Part shown: piece after piece, positions 44,334 to 52,645 of the stretch | How the letters are laid out: every line of letters begins with the position of its first letter | Numbering within the stretch: the stretch's first letter is position 1 | DNA from: Ensifer sesbaniae | GTDB lineage: Bacteria > Pseudomonadota > Alphaproteobacteria > Rhizobiales > Rhizobiaceae | NCBI RefSeq assembly: GCF_013283665.1 | Contig: NZ_JABEKU010000001.1 | Coordinates: 3,107,137 to 3,171,136 of the forward strand | Direction: 5' to 3' | DNA length: 64,000 bases | Notes under the pieces: model-generated | What the model saw: the letters and a program-made list of their open reading frames with translations, nothing else | The model's database searches: none | What the model was told of the DNA's origin: nothing | Translations under genes and position numbers: made by a program

Positions 44334-45125
44334 ATGATCAACGTCTCCAATCTCTCCGTCCGACTCGGCGGGCGACCCGTCATCCATGGCGTATTCCTCG
44401 AGGCTTTGCCGGGCGCATTGACCGCCATCGTCGGACCGAACGGCTCCGGCAAGACCACGACGCTGAAGGCGATCTCCGGCGAGCTTTCGCCGTCGAGCGG
44501 AGCGATCCGCATCAACGGCCGCGACCTCAGCGGGCTGAAGCCGTGGGAACTCGCGCTGATGCGCGGCGTGCTGCCTCAGTCGACGGTCATTTCCTTCCCC
44601 TTCACCGTGCGCGAAGTGGTGAGGTTGGGCCTTGCCGCCGGTGCCAATGCGGATCCCGCCGCGCACGACCGCGTCACGGCCGAGGCGTTGGAAGCGGTGG
44701 ATCTCGCGGGCTTTGCCGGGCGCTTCTACCAGGAATTGTCGGGCGGCGAGCAGCAGCGCGTGCAGCTTGCCCGCGTCCTCTGCCAGATCTCCGATCCGGT
44801 GATCGACGGCGAGCCGCGCTACCTGCTTCTCGACGAACCCGTGTCGAGCCTCGATATCCGCCACCAACTGGGGATCATGCAGCTCGCCCGCAAGTTCTGC
44901 GAACGCGGCGGCGGGGTCGTCGCCGTGATGCATGACCTCAATCTCACGGCCATGTTCGCGGACCATATGGTGATGATGAAGGCCGGCAAGGTCCGCGCCA
45001 ACGGTGCCCCCCGCGAGGTTCTGACCGACGAGACGATGGAAGCCGTTTTCGGCTGCCGCATGCAGGTGGGTGTTGCGCCGTCACCGCACGTGCCTTTCGT
45101 CCTGCCGCAGACTGCATCGCTCTGA
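44334..45125 (+). CDS. hmuV: haem ABC transporter ATPase HmuV
   Basis: A 263-residue ABC ATPase. Walker A is GPNGSGKTT (about 34-42), the signature is LSGGEQQRVQLARVL, Walker B is LLLDEPVSSLD, and the switch histidine is in AVMHDLN. The insert DPVIDGEPRYLL before Walker B is typical of HmuV. A GAAGG ribosome site precedes the ATG. It closes the hmu operon; the following 160 bp hold no clear terminator. Confidence 0.94.
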   Translation: MINVSNLSVRLGGRPVIHGVFLEALPGALTAIVGPNGSGKTTTLKAISGELSPSSGAIRINGRDLSGLKPWELALMRGVLPQSTVISFPFTVREVVRLGLAAGANADPAAHDRVTAEALEAVDLAGFAGRFYQELSGGEQQRVQLARVLCQISDPVIDGEPRYLLLDEPVSSLDIRHQLGIMQLARKFCERGGGVVAVMHDLNLTAMFADHMVMMKAGKVRANGAPREVLTDETMEAVFGCRMQVGVAPSPHVPFVLPQTASL

Positions 45126-45285
45126 CCGCGTTCGATCGGCCAAGGTCAAGTTTTCACGAAACAATTTCTGCACTTGTGCGTTGTTCTCCCGAAGCGCCGG
45201 AAAGGGTCTCTGGTTGTGCCCACCGGTTCCATCAGACAGCGCCGACCGCTCGCGGCCGGCGCAGGCGTGAAAGGAAGTATTCATC

Positions 45286-45654
45286 ATGGCGCTAGGCCTC
45301 TTCTCCGGTTCGGGCTCGCGATCGACCAAAAGCAACGGCAAGCTCGCCGATCTCTCCATCGAGGAACAACTGGGCGAGTTGCGGAGCGATGTCGCAACGC
45401 TCGTCGCCTTGCTCGCCGATCGCGGATTGGCCGCCTCAAAGCAGGCGCGCGGCAAGGTGCAGGATGCCCGTGAACAGGCCGAAGCCGGCATCAGCGATTT
45501 GCTGGCAAGCGGCGAAGACCTGCTGGCCGAGCTTCGCGACCGCTATGCCGGCACAGAAAAGCAGGTCCGCCATGCTGTTCGCGAGCATCCCGTCGCCACG
45601 CTCGGCGCGGCTGCCCTGATCGGGCTCGCCGTGGCGGCGCTGCTTCGTCGCTGA
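45286..45654 (+). CDS. DUF883/ElaB-YqjD-type membrane-anchored protein
   Basis: A 122-residue protein. The middle (about 25-95) is a long amphipathic helix or coiled coil, followed by one C-terminal TM anchor (HPVATLGAAALIGLAVAALLRR, about 101-122) ending in arginines. This is the ElaB/YqjD pattern, whose E. coli members associate with ribosomes at the membrane in stationary phase. An AAAGGAAG ribosome site precedes the ATG. It pairs with the next gene, and their place beside the general stress genes suggests stress induction. I could not see an EcfG promoter upstream. Confidence 0.8.
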   Translation: MALGLFSGSGSRSTKSNGKLADLSIEEQLGELRSDVATLVALLADRGLAASKQARGKVQDAREQAEAGISDLLASGEDLLAELRDRYAGTEKQVRHAVREHPVATLGAAALIGLAVAALLRR

Positions 45655-45778
45655 CTTGCAATCGGTCGAACTGGACCTGCGGGCAACAGCTCGCAGTTCG
45701 AGATGAGGAAAGGCATGTAGCTTTTCCACCGGTATCTCGCCCCAACCTATCAGAGTCGAGCACGACGGGGAGTAACGC

Positions 45779-46210
45779 ATGGGATCATTGACGGCCGCCC
45801 TCGCCAGCCTCTTGGCCGCCGACATCGGCGCCACCGCCTCTCGTGTGAAGCGCAACGCAGCCCTATGGAGTGTCATAGGGCTGTTGCTCGTCACCGCCTA
45901 CGTCTTCGCCCTCGCAGCCACCTTTCTGTTTCTGAGTGTTCGCTACTCCCCGGTCGCGGCCGCAGCGGCAATCGCCGGGGCGCTGGTCGTCACCGCCCTG
46001 GTGTTTATTGCCATCCTCATCGCCCTGCAGAACCGGGACCGTCGTCTTCAGGAAGAACGCCGCCGCCGCACGCAGATGCAGACCAATCTGACGCTGCTCG
46101 CAGTAGCCGGCATCCTGCGCAAGCAGCCGCTTCTTGCCGTCGCCATCGCTCTCGCAGTCGGCGCTCTCTTGGGAACCGGCAAGCGGCGTGGACGCAAACA
46201 CGACGATTGA
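45779..46210 (+). CDS. phage-holin-superfamily-like membrane protein
   Basis: A 143-residue integral membrane protein. Two strong hydrophobic segments (about 26-52 and 58-82) form a hairpin. A basic amphipathic stretch RDRRLQEERRRRTQMQ follows, then a third segment (about 117-135) and a basic tail. The arrangement fits the small Phage_holin_3_6/DUF1469 group often found next to YqjD-like genes. Despite the family name there are no phage genes nearby. Likely co-regulated with the preceding gene, 124 bp upstream. Confidence 0.7.
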   Translation: MGSLTAALASLLAADIGATASRVKRNAALWSVIGLLLVTAYVFALAATFLFLSVRYSPVAAAAAIAGALVVTALVFIAILIALQNRDRRLQEERRRRTQMQTNLTLLAVAGILRKQPLLAVAIALAVGALLGTGKRRGRKHDD

Positions 46211-46251
46211 TGCACAGCCAGTCGTCGTCTTAATCGGCGGGCGCGATCCCG

Positions 46252-47754
46252 TCAGAGCGGCAACCGGATAAGCGCCGTGACACCGGCGGGGAGATACTCG
46301 ACCTTCACCGAACTGCCCAGCACCTTGTCGAGGCTGCGCTCGATCAGGATGGAGCCGAAGCCGCGCCGCTTGGGCTCAAGCACCGGCGGCCCGCCAACCT
46401 CGCTCCAGGTAAGATGAAGGACGGTGTCACCGTCTTCGACGACGTTGCGTGCCGTCAACACGACCTTGCCTTTCGGCACTGAAAGCGATCCGTATTTCAC
46501 GGCGTTGGTTGCAAGTTCGTGCAGCACCAGCCCGAGACCGACCGCCTGGTCGGGACCGAGCGACACTTCGTCCTTATGCAGTTCGATCTGGTCCGCATAG
46601 GCGCTCACATGCGGCAGCAGTTGCTTGGCGATCAGGTCGGCAAGCCGGATCGTGCCCCACTCGTGATCGGAAAGCAGACCATGCGCCTCGGAGATCGCCT
46701 GCAAGCGACCGGCAAACGCGGTCATGAATTCGGCCGGATCGCTCGTCTGGCGAAGCGTCTGGCGCGCGAGCGATTGCAGCATGGCGAGCGTGTTCTTGAC
46801 CCGGTGATTGAGTTCCTTCAGCAGGAGCCGGGTGCGCTGCGCCGAAGCTTGCTGGTCGGTGACATCGATCGTCACGCCGATGAACGTCAGCGGATTGCCC
46901 TTGGTGTCCCGATCGTGCACGCGGCCGCGGCCGAGCAGCCAGCGTCCCGTGTCGCCGATACGGAACATACCGTCATATTCGTCGTCGGCCTTCATCGCCT
47001 GGCGAAGCTTGGCGAAAGTCGCGCCGCGATCGTCGACGTGGATCGCGCCGAAGATGTCCCGGGCGCCAACCGAGCTGTCGGCCGAAAGTCCGAACATGCG
47101 TTTCAAGGCGCTGTTGCCGGCAATCGCACCCGAGCGGATATCCCAAAGCCAGCTGCCGATGTTGGCCGCTTCCAGCGCCATCGCGTGCCGCTGCTCCTCG
47201 CGCGACAATGCCGCCTCCTTCAACGCGCGTCGACGGGCCTCGTCCTTGACCTTGAAGAGCGAGGCTGCGAGCGCGGCAAGCCGGCGCAATTGGTGGATGA
47301 GCGATTGCGATACGTCAGCGCGCGGCTTGTCGTCGAGCACGCAAACCGTGCCCACCGCCTGCCCGTCGAGCATGATCGGCGCGCCGGCATAGAAGCGCAG
47401 GAATGGCGGCCCCTTGACCTGCCTATGGCGCGCGAACCGCGGATCGGTCGAGGCATCGAGGACGACGAGGCTTGAATCGGCCGCAGCGGCTACATGCGCA
47501 CAAAATGCGTCTTCGGCTGGGGCACGGGTCTCATCGGTGCCGACGGCTGCCTTGAACCACTGCCATTGGCGGTCGATCAGCGTCACCAGTGCGACCTGTG
47601 CGTCGAAAAGCCCGGCAGCGATTTCGGCGATCCCGTCGAAGTCCCGGTCCGGAACGGCCATGTCAGGCACGGTCGCATGCAGGACGCCAAGACGCTCGGG
47701 CGCGTCGAGCAGCCTCGTCACAGGCGGATCCGTTTTCTCTGTCCTCACGTGCAT
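46252..47754 (-). CDS. rsiC: HWE-family sensor histidine kinase of the general stress response
   Basis: A 500-residue soluble kinase. A GAF domain covers about 30-165 (LVTLIDRQWQWFKAAVG, ILPF-like PPFLRFYAGAPIML). A PAS domain follows at about 190-310 (ALEAANIGSWLWDIRSGAIAGN). The HWE kinase core has the phospho-acceptor in LLKELNHRVKNTLAMLQS near 324, the N-box HELATNAVKYGSL, and WSE in the G1 region. No TM helix, so it senses cytoplasmic signals. In S. meliloti the gene at this place, rsiC, controls RpoE2 through the PhyR-type regulator. The name rests on synteny and family. Confidence 0.82.
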   Translation of the reverse strand: MHVRTEKTDPPVTRLLDAPERLGVLHATVPDMAVPDRDFDGIAEIAAGLFDAQVALVTLIDRQWQWFKAAVGTDETRAPAEDAFCAHVAAAADSSLVVLDASTDPRFARHRQVKGPPFLRFYAGAPIMLDGQAVGTVCVLDDKPRADVSQSLIHQLRRLAALAASLFKVKDEARRRALKEAALSREEQRHAMALEAANIGSWLWDIRSGAIAGNSALKRMFGLSADSSVGARDIFGAIHVDDRGATFAKLRQAMKADDEYDGMFRIGDTGRWLLGRGRVHDRDTKGNPLTFIGVTIDVTDQQASAQRTRLLLKELNHRVKNTLAMLQSLARQTLRQTSDPAEFMTAFAGRLQAISEAHGLLSDHEWGTIRLADLIAKQLLPHVSAYADQIELHKDEVSLGPDQAVGLGLVLHELATNAVKYGSLSVPKGKVVLTARNVVEDGDTVLHLTWSEVGGPPVLEPKRRGFGSILIERSLDKVLGSSVKVEYLPAGVTALIRLPL

Positions 47755-47963
47755 ACGGTCTCAATTCTCAATCTGAACGAGATGAGGAAGCCGCCGGGGT
47801 CAACCGCATCCCGCTCGATTTGGAGCGTCTCGACCCAATGTCGTCACGACTGCGCATTCGTCAGTCGATATCAGCCGTCACCGCCTATCCCCTCGGGCCC
47901 CAGCCGCCAGTGAAAGCAGGACGCCGCCGCTTTTGCAACGGTATCCGGCCCGAATTTCTTCCC

Positions 47964-48518
47964 TCAGGAGACGAAGGCGCGCGACGTGACCGGAGCCGAG
48001 GTTTCGTCAGGTCCATAGTCGTTTTCACCCTTCACCTGGAGGATGTCCTGCAGCCGCTGACGCGCGCGGTTCACCCGGCTCTTGATCGTACCTAGAGCGC
48101 AGCCGCAGATCGTCGCCGCCTCCTCGTAGGAGAAGCCGGAAGCGCCGACCAGGATGATCGCTTCGCGCTGGTCCGGCGGCAGCATATCGAGCGCGCGCCG
48201 GAAGTCCTGCAGGTCGAGAGATCCGTATTGCTCGGGATGATGGGCCAGCGACTCGGTGAAGTGCCCGTCGGTGTCCTGCACCTCGCGCCCACGCTTGCGC
48301 ATCTGGCTGTAGAGCTCGTTGCGCAGGATCGTGAAGAGCCAGGCCTTCATATTGGTGCCCATCTCGAAATGGTCCTGCTTCGCCCAGGCCTTCATGATCG
48401 TGTCCTGGACGAGGTCGTCGGCGCGGTCGTGGCGGCCGATCAACGACATGGCGAAGGCGCGCAGGCTCGGCAAGGCGGCAAGCATCTCTCGCTTGAAATC
48501 ATTCTTTTCGGACGACAT
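47964..48518 (-). CDS. rpoE2: ECF sigma factor of the general stress response (EcfG)
   Basis: A 184-residue ECF15/EcfG sigma factor. Region 2 runs from about 8 to 75 (LRAFAMSLIGRHDRADDLVQDTIMKAWAKQDHFEMGTNMKAWLFTILRN). Region 4 runs from about 115 to 165 (LPPDQREAIILVGASGFSYEEAATICGCALGTIKSRVNRARQRL). It directs polymerase to GGAAC/CGTT promoters, two of which lie in this window. Activity is held by NepR encoded just upstream. The ATG at 48518 follows GGGAG. Confidence 0.95.
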   Translation of the reverse strand: MSSEKNDFKREMLAALPSLRAFAMSLIGRHDRADDLVQDTIMKAWAKQDHFEMGTNMKAWLFTILRNELYSQMRKRGREVQDTDGHFTESLAHHPEQYGSLDLQDFRRALDMLPPDQREAIILVGASGFSYEEAATICGCALGTIKSRVNRARQRLQDILQVKGENDYGPDETSAPVTSRAFVS

Positions 48519-48526
48519 TCTGGCAC

Positions 48527-48721
48527 TTACTCCCTGCCCTGCAGTGCCGACTGCTGCTCGGCCGCGTCGAGTTTTTCCAGAAGATCGAGAAAACGCGCGG
48601 GTATCGCCTCTTCCTGCACGGACTGATAAAGCGCTTTCAGCTTTGCTGCGATCTGCGCGTTTGGATCTTCTGTCCATAAGGTCGTGCCGGTAGTCCGCCC
48701 TGCCCCTGTCTTATATTTCAT
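48527..48721 (-). CDS. rsiA1: NepR-type anti-sigma factor
   Basis: A 64-residue NepR protein that binds and silences the EcfG sigma factor. The family core IAAKLKALYQSVQEEAIPARFLDLLEKLDAAE spans residues 24-55. The start is taken as the ATG at 48721; a TTG two codons upstream is the alternative. The gene ends 8 bp before rpoE2, so both are made from the autoregulated EcfG promoter at 48759-48784. Named rsiA1 after the S. meliloti gene in the same position. Confidence 0.92.
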   Translation of the reverse strand: MKYKTGAGRTTGTTLWTEDPNAQIAAKLKALYQSVQEEAIPARFLDLLEKLDAAEQQSALQGRE

Positions 48722-48758
48722 TGTCAAACTGTCGCCTTCGAGTGTCCATAGCCGCCAT

Positions 48759-48784
48759 AACGCGGCGGAAAATTGAAATGTTCC
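48759..48784 (-). promoter_or_regulatory. EcfG (RpoE2) promoter of nepR-rpoE2
   Basis: On the minus strand the -35 box GGAAC (48784-48780) and the -10 box CGTT (48762-48759) are separated by 17 bases, matching the EcfG consensus. It lies 38 bp upstream of the nepR start, giving autoregulation. Its -35 region faces that of the phyR promoter. Confidence 0.85.
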
Positions 48785-48790
48785 CCTTGG

Positions 48791-48815
48791 GGAACCTTTT
48801 TTTACGTCCGGCGTT
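48791..48815 (+). promoter_or_regulatory. EcfG (RpoE2) promoter of phyR
   Basis: GGAAC (48791-48795) and CGTT (48812-48815) are spaced by 16 bases, an EcfG-type promoter, 43 bp before the phyR start. The two -35 boxes lie in a near-perfect palindrome, GTTCCCC-TT-GGGGAAC (48780-48795). Confidence 0.85.
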
Positions 48816-48858
48816 CTCGCAACGTCACCGTAGAAAGATATTCGAGGGAGTTCCCCCT

Positions 48859-49653
48859 ATGACATTGTCCACGCGGATCGCACCGCTTCTGCCGTATCTG
48901 CGCCGTTACTCACGCGCGCTGACCGGCTCGCAGACATCCGGCGACGCCTATGTCGCTGCCGTTCTCGAAGCGCTGATCGCCGACACGTCGATTTTCCCGG
49001 AAGCAAGCAATGACCGCGTCGGCCTGTTCCGACTCTTCACTTCACTTTTCGGTTCCTCGTCCGTCCTCGTGCCCGAGCCGGTCTCGCCTTTTGCCTGGGA
49101 ACAGCGTGCGTCGATCAATCTCGCAACGGTCTCGCCCCTTGCCCGCCAGGCCTTCCTGCTCGTCTCGGTCGAAGGTTTCCGTCCCGAGGAAGCCGCCGAA
49201 GTGCTCGACGTCTCCACCGATAAGGTCGGCGCCCTGCTCGACCGCGCCTCGCAGGAAATCTCGCGGCAGGTCGCGACCGATATCATGATCATCGAGGACG
49301 AACCGCTGATCGCCATCGACATCGAGCAGATGGTCGAGAGCCTCGGCCATCGCGTCACCGGCATCGCCCGGACGCGCGACGAAGCGATCGCCCTTTACAA
49401 GAAGACCCGGCCAAGCATGGTGCTTGCCGACATCCAGCTCGCCGACGGCAGCTCGGGCATCGACGCCGTCAACGACATCCTGAAGACGAGCGCCATTCCG
49501 GTGATCTTCATCACCGCCTTCCCGGAACGGCTGCTGACCGGCGAACGGCCGGAACCGACCTTCCTCGTCACCAAGCCCTTCAACCCGGACATGGTCAAGG
49601 CACTGATCAGCCAAGCGCTGTTCTTCAACGAATCGACCAAGGCGGCGGCCTGA
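48859..49653 (+). CDS. rsiB1: PhyR-type response regulator, anti-anti-sigma factor
   Basis: A 264-residue PhyR protein. The N-terminal sigma-like domain (about 1-135) mimics EcfG and titrates NepR when the receiver is phosphorylated. The receiver domain (about 140-260) has acidic pocket residues in IIEDEPLIA, phospho-acceptor Asp191 in VLADIQLADG, and the lysine in VTKPFNPD. The start at 48859 has a GGAG ribosome site. Driven by its own EcfG promoter, and divergent from nepR-rpoE2. Named after the S. meliloti homologue in this position. Confidence 0.93.
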   Translation: MTLSTRIAPLLPYLRRYSRALTGSQTSGDAYVAAVLEALIADTSIFPEASNDRVGLFRLFTSLFGSSSVLVPEPVSPFAWEQRASINLATVSPLARQAFLLVSVEGFRPEEAAEVLDVSTDKVGALLDRASQEISRQVATDIMIIEDEPLIAIDIEQMVESLGHRVTGIARTRDEAIALYKKTRPSMVLADIQLADGSSGIDAVNDILKTSAIPVIFITAFPERLLTGERPEPTFLVTKPFNPDMVKALISQALFFNESTKAAA

Positions 49654-49658
49654 GCACG

Positions 49659-49693
49659 GGTCATTTCGCCGTTCCCGAAACGGCGAAATGACC
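49659..49693 (+). terminator. strong hairpin after phyR
   Basis: A perfect 15-bp stem (49659-49673 against 49679-49693) with a 5-base loop starts 5 bp after the stop codon. It is followed by ACCCTTT, not a long T-run, but is stable enough to act as terminator. Confidence 0.75.
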
Positions 49694-50021
49694 ACCCTTT
49701 GCTGGACGGCACCCTTCGGGACAACACCTCCACCTTTCCCGCAATCGACCTTGGCAGCAGCACCTGCTCACAAGCCTGCGCCTGCGGCATCGTACTTGGG
49801 CGGACACCCGTTCTTCGATTACCCCCCAAACACACGACAGCCAGTGCCGAGGGAAGGCACTGGCTGGTATGTGCAACTCACTCGGGGAGTGTGAGTTGTA
49901 GGCCGGCGGTCTGCCTCCGGCGCGGCATTGGGGGCTATGCGCGCCACCGTCCGGTCGCAAACAAAATGCGCGACGCGGCAAAAGGTTCCATGCGCTTGCG
50001 CTGGCTGTTTCGCCTACCGAC
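49694..50021. other. gene-free stretch with three tandem hairpins
   Basis: Between phyR and the end of the FGGY kinase gene. Three stem-loops follow each other: 49839-49865 (10-bp stem AGCCAGTGCC), 49874-49898 (8-bp stem CAACTCAC), and 49902-49921 (5 + 2 bp). No ORF here is supported. They could be the 3' end of the leftward kinase operon or a small RNA. Confidence 0.45.
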
Positions 50022-51605
50022 TCATAGCATCTTGTCGAGTTCGTCACGGTGGCGGTAGAGCGCCAGGAACCGACGGTAATCGCGGTCATAGGTGGCGCGA
50101 ACGCTTGCATCCGGCGCGCGCTCATGTCCGTCCGACGCCATTGCCGTGCCCGCGGCCGCGAGGTCCTGATGGATGCCGCCGGCAACGGCCGCCGCCATCG
50201 CCGTACCCAGCAGCACCGCGTCCGGCGCCTGCGGCGCCACCACGCGGCAGCCGGTCGCATCGCAATAGAGCTCCATCAAAAGCGCGTTGCGCACGTGGCC
50301 GCCGGTAACGTGCAGCGTGTCGAGCTGATAGCCGACTTCGCGCATCATCTCCAGGATGTGACGGATGCCGAGTGCGATCGCAACGCAGGTGCGCCAATAA
50401 AGCCGGCAGAGCGCATCGAAGGAGGAATCGAGCGGCAAGCCGCTGATAACGCCGAGCCCGTGCGGATCGGCAAGCGGCGAGCGGTTGCCATGGAAATCGG
50501 GAAGCACATGCAGGCGATCGGCAAAAGCGGTCCCCTGCTCCGCCCGCAGTTCCTGGACGCGGGCGATGATCCGGCCATGCGTCTCGGCGGTCGGCTCGAG
50601 ACCGCCGCCATGCAGCCGCACGATATGATCGAGCAGCGCGCCGGTCGCCGATTGCCCGCCTTCGATCAGCCAGGCGCCGGGAAGAACCGCTTCGTAATAG
50701 GGGCCCCACATGCCGAAGCCGGGCTTCATGTCCCTGGAGAAGGCGACGATGCAGCTCGACGTGCCGGCAATCAGCGCCAGTTGCCTTTCGAGCTTTTCCG
50801 GCGCACCGACGAACCCGCCAACGACGCCGAGCGCACCGGCATAGGCGTCGATCAGGCCCGGCGCCACCTGGCAGCCTTCGTCCAGTCCGAGCTCGGCCGC
50901 CGCCGCTGCATTCAAGTGGCCGACCGAACTTCCGATCGGCAAGCTCTCTTCCGGCAGACCGCCGCGTTCGATGAGATCCTCGAGCCCGATCCTTGAGAGA
51001 TAGTCGGGCTGCCAGCCACGCGTCTCATGCGCCAGATAGTTCCATTTTGCCGTCAAAGTGCAGCGCGAGCGCGCAGCACTTCCGGTCGCCCGCCAGGAGA
51101 GATAGTCGGCGAGATCGAAGAAGAAGCCGGCCTTCTGCCATTGCTCTGGCAGATTGCGCTTCAGCCACATCAGCTTCGGCATTTCCATTTCCGGCGACAT
51201 GACCCGGCCGGAAAAGTCGAGCACCGGGTGACCGGTGGCCGTGCAGAAGTCAGCCTCTGCCAGCGCCCGATGGTCGAGCCAGACGATCGTGTCCCAGCGT
51301 GCCTCGCCCTTGCGGTTGACGGAAAGCGGCTTGCCGTCCCGGTCGCGCACCACCAACGAGCAAGTGGCGTCGAAACCGATCGCCGCAACGTCTTGCGCGG
51401 CGATACCAGCCCTATCCTTGGCCGCCTTGACCGCGCCGCAGACGGCGCGCCAGATATCCTCGGAGTCATGCTCGGCATGGTTTTCTTCCGGCCGGTTCAT
51501 GGCGATCGGCAAGTCGGCACGCGCAAGCAGCGTACCTTTTCGGTCAAAGATACCGGCGCGCGCACTGCCGGTGCCGACATCGACCGCAACGACGAATTCA
51601 CGCAT
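50022..51605 (-). CDS. FGGY-family pentulose kinase
   Basis: A 527-residue sugar kinase of the FGGY group (ribulokinase-like). The N-terminal ATPase start FVVAVDVGTGSARAGIFDRKG is at about 4-24. FDATCSLVV, the IVWLDHRALAEAD substrate region, and GLIDAYAGALGVVGG follow. The ATP loop GTSSCIVAFSR lies near 285, and the family signature GGHVRNALLMELYCDATGCRV near 435-455. It is often annotated xylB in rhizobia, but the sequence resembles D-ribulose or ribitol-pathway kinases more. It is the last gene of the polyol region and is preceded by a repeat-rich gap. Confidence 0.88.
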   Translation of the reverse strand: MREFVVAVDVGTGSARAGIFDRKGTLLARADLPIAMNRPEENHAEHDSEDIWRAVCGAVKAAKDRAGIAAQDVAAIGFDATCSLVVRDRDGKPLSVNRKGEARWDTIVWLDHRALAEADFCTATGHPVLDFSGRVMSPEMEMPKLMWLKRNLPEQWQKAGFFFDLADYLSWRATGSAARSRCTLTAKWNYLAHETRGWQPDYLSRIGLEDLIERGGLPEESLPIGSSVGHLNAAAAAELGLDEGCQVAPGLIDAYAGALGVVGGFVGAPEKLERQLALIAGTSSCIVAFSRDMKPGFGMWGPYYEAVLPGAWLIEGGQSATGALLDHIVRLHGGGLEPTAETHGRIIARVQELRAEQGTAFADRLHVLPDFHGNRSPLADPHGLGVISGLPLDSSFDALCRLYWRTCVAIALGIRHILEMMREVGYQLDTLHVTGGHVRNALLMELYCDATGCRVVAPQAPDAVLLGTAMAAAVAGGIHQDLAAAGTAMASDGHERAPDASVRATYDRDYRRFLALYRHRDELDKML

Positions 51606-51625
51606 CAATGAATGTCTCGCCCCCT

Positions 51626-51680
51626 AGAGCAATTCCAGGAAAAGTGTGAAACGGTTTTCCGTCCGGAATTGCTTAATTTC
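51626..51680. repeat. rhizobial repeat block preceding RIME1
   Basis: AGAGCAATTCCAGGAAAAGTG is followed by an inverted GGAATTGC end, so the block is a palindrome of GCAATTCC and GGAATTGC with a GAAACGGTTTTCC centre. It adjoins RIME1, and a diverged piece of it occurs at 34195-34252. Confidence 0.6.
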
Positions 51681-51689
51681 AAAAGGTTA

Positions 51690-51798
51690 GATCACGGTGG
51701 TTTTCGGTTGGATCGACCCAAAATCAAACCGTGATCGATTGTCATAAGTTCGAGTGGGATATGGGCGGAATCCGCACACATTCTCCTCACCCCGCTCT
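51690..51798. repeat. RIME1-type element, second copy
   Basis: A 109-bp copy of the RIME1 layout: GATCACGGTGG with its inverse CCGTGATC around a GGATCGACC core, then the GAGTGGGATATGGGCGG to CCGCTCT half. It lies in the 308-bp gap between the kinase and HAD genes. More diverged than the copy in the thu operon. Confidence 0.8.
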
Positions 51799-51801
51799 AC
51801 T

Positions 51802-51902
51802 GCATGTTTCCTTTGATCGCCGCCGATTAAAGGACAAAACATGCAGCACTTCAAAATGCTACAGCGACCTTTGCGCGTCTCATAGGACGCGCGGCGCTGT
51901 AG
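51802..51902. repeat. intergenic repeat with terminal double hairpin
   Basis: GCATGTTT (51802-51809) is inverted at 51837-51844, followed by a nested hairpin. CTACAGCG (51859-51866) pairs with CGCTGTAG (51895-51902), and the inner GCGCGTC pairs with GACGCGC. Related to 28989-29085 and 52646-52688. The hairpin may also end transcription of the HAD gene. Confidence 0.65.
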
Positions 51903-51913
51903 TTCCGTCCCTG

Positions 51914-52582
51914 CTATCGGCCGACAAACTGTAACAATTCGCCCATGTCGTCAAACAGCACGTCGGGGCTGAGGTCGGAGAGACTTTGCCGATGCTTGTC
52001 CGTGCGCGCGTGGCTGCCGCCGGCAAAGGCGAAGACCCGCATGCCCGCCGCCTTCGCCGCTTCGATGCCCGCCGGACTGTCCTCGACGACGACGCAATCC
52101 TTGGGGGCGAAACCCATTTCGCGGCTCGCATGCAGGAAGAGATCAGGCGCCGGCTTGCCGTGTTTGACCATGGTGGCGGAGAAGATGTTGGGCTCGAAGA
52201 GATCGATGAGGCCGGTGACGGTCAGCGACAGGCGGATGCGTTCCGGCTGGCTGGACGAGGCGACACAGCACGCGCCCTCGAGGCCCTCGACCGCTTCGCG
52301 AATGCCTGCAATTGGCTGCAGTTCCGAACGAAAGCGATCGTAGAGACGAAGGCGCATGCCCTCGAGGAACACGTCGTCGGTGGCGAGCCCGTATTCGTCG
52401 TGCAGGATCGCCGACATGCTTTTCAGGCTGCGCCCGAGAAAGCGTTCCGTCGCCTCCTCGGTGGTCATCGAAACACCGGCGGCCGAGAGCACGTCCACCA
52501 GCACTTCCAGCGAAATCGGCTCGCTATCGACGAGCACCCCGTCGCAATCGAAGATCACCAGCCCGGACGCCGCATCCGCCAT
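51914..52582 (-). CDS. HAD-IA family phosphatase
   Basis: A 222-residue HAD hydrolase of the beta-phosphoglucomutase/phosphatase branch. Motif I is VIFDCDGVLVDSEP, with nucleophile Asp12 and general acid Asp14. Motif II is CCVASSSQPERI, motif III is around HGKPAPDLFLHA, and motif IV is CVVVEDSPAGIEAAKAAGM. The start at 52582 has a GGGG ribosome site. It lies downstream of mtlK, 100 bp away, and likely dephosphorylates a sugar or polyol phosphate in the same catabolic set. Confidence 0.88.
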   Translation of the reverse strand: MADAASGLVIFDCDGVLVDSEPISLEVLVDVLSAAGVSMTTEEATERFLGRSLKSMSAILHDEYGLATDDVFLEGMRLRLYDRFRSELQPIAGIREAVEGLEGACCVASSSQPERIRLSLTVTGLIDLFEPNIFSATMVKHGKPAPDLFLHASREMGFAPKDCVVVEDSPAGIEAAKAAGMRVFAFAGGSHARTDKHRQSLSDLSPDVLFDDMGELLQFVGR

Positions 52583-52645
52583 AACACCCCTACCCCTTAC
52601 AGCGACGCGCACCACGCAAGGGTCGCCGTAACGCTTTGAATTGGC

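Noticed and set aside
45126-45285. EcfG promoter before the YqjD-like gene
   Set aside because: No GGAAC with a correctly spaced CGTT could be found, although stress control is plausible.
45779-46210. Second prophage suggested by a holin-like protein
   Set aside because: The family is a common chromosomal membrane protein and no other phage gene is near.
49699-50058. ORF across the three hairpins
   Set aside because: Runs through perfect palindromes and into the kinase gene on the opposite strand; no ribosome site.
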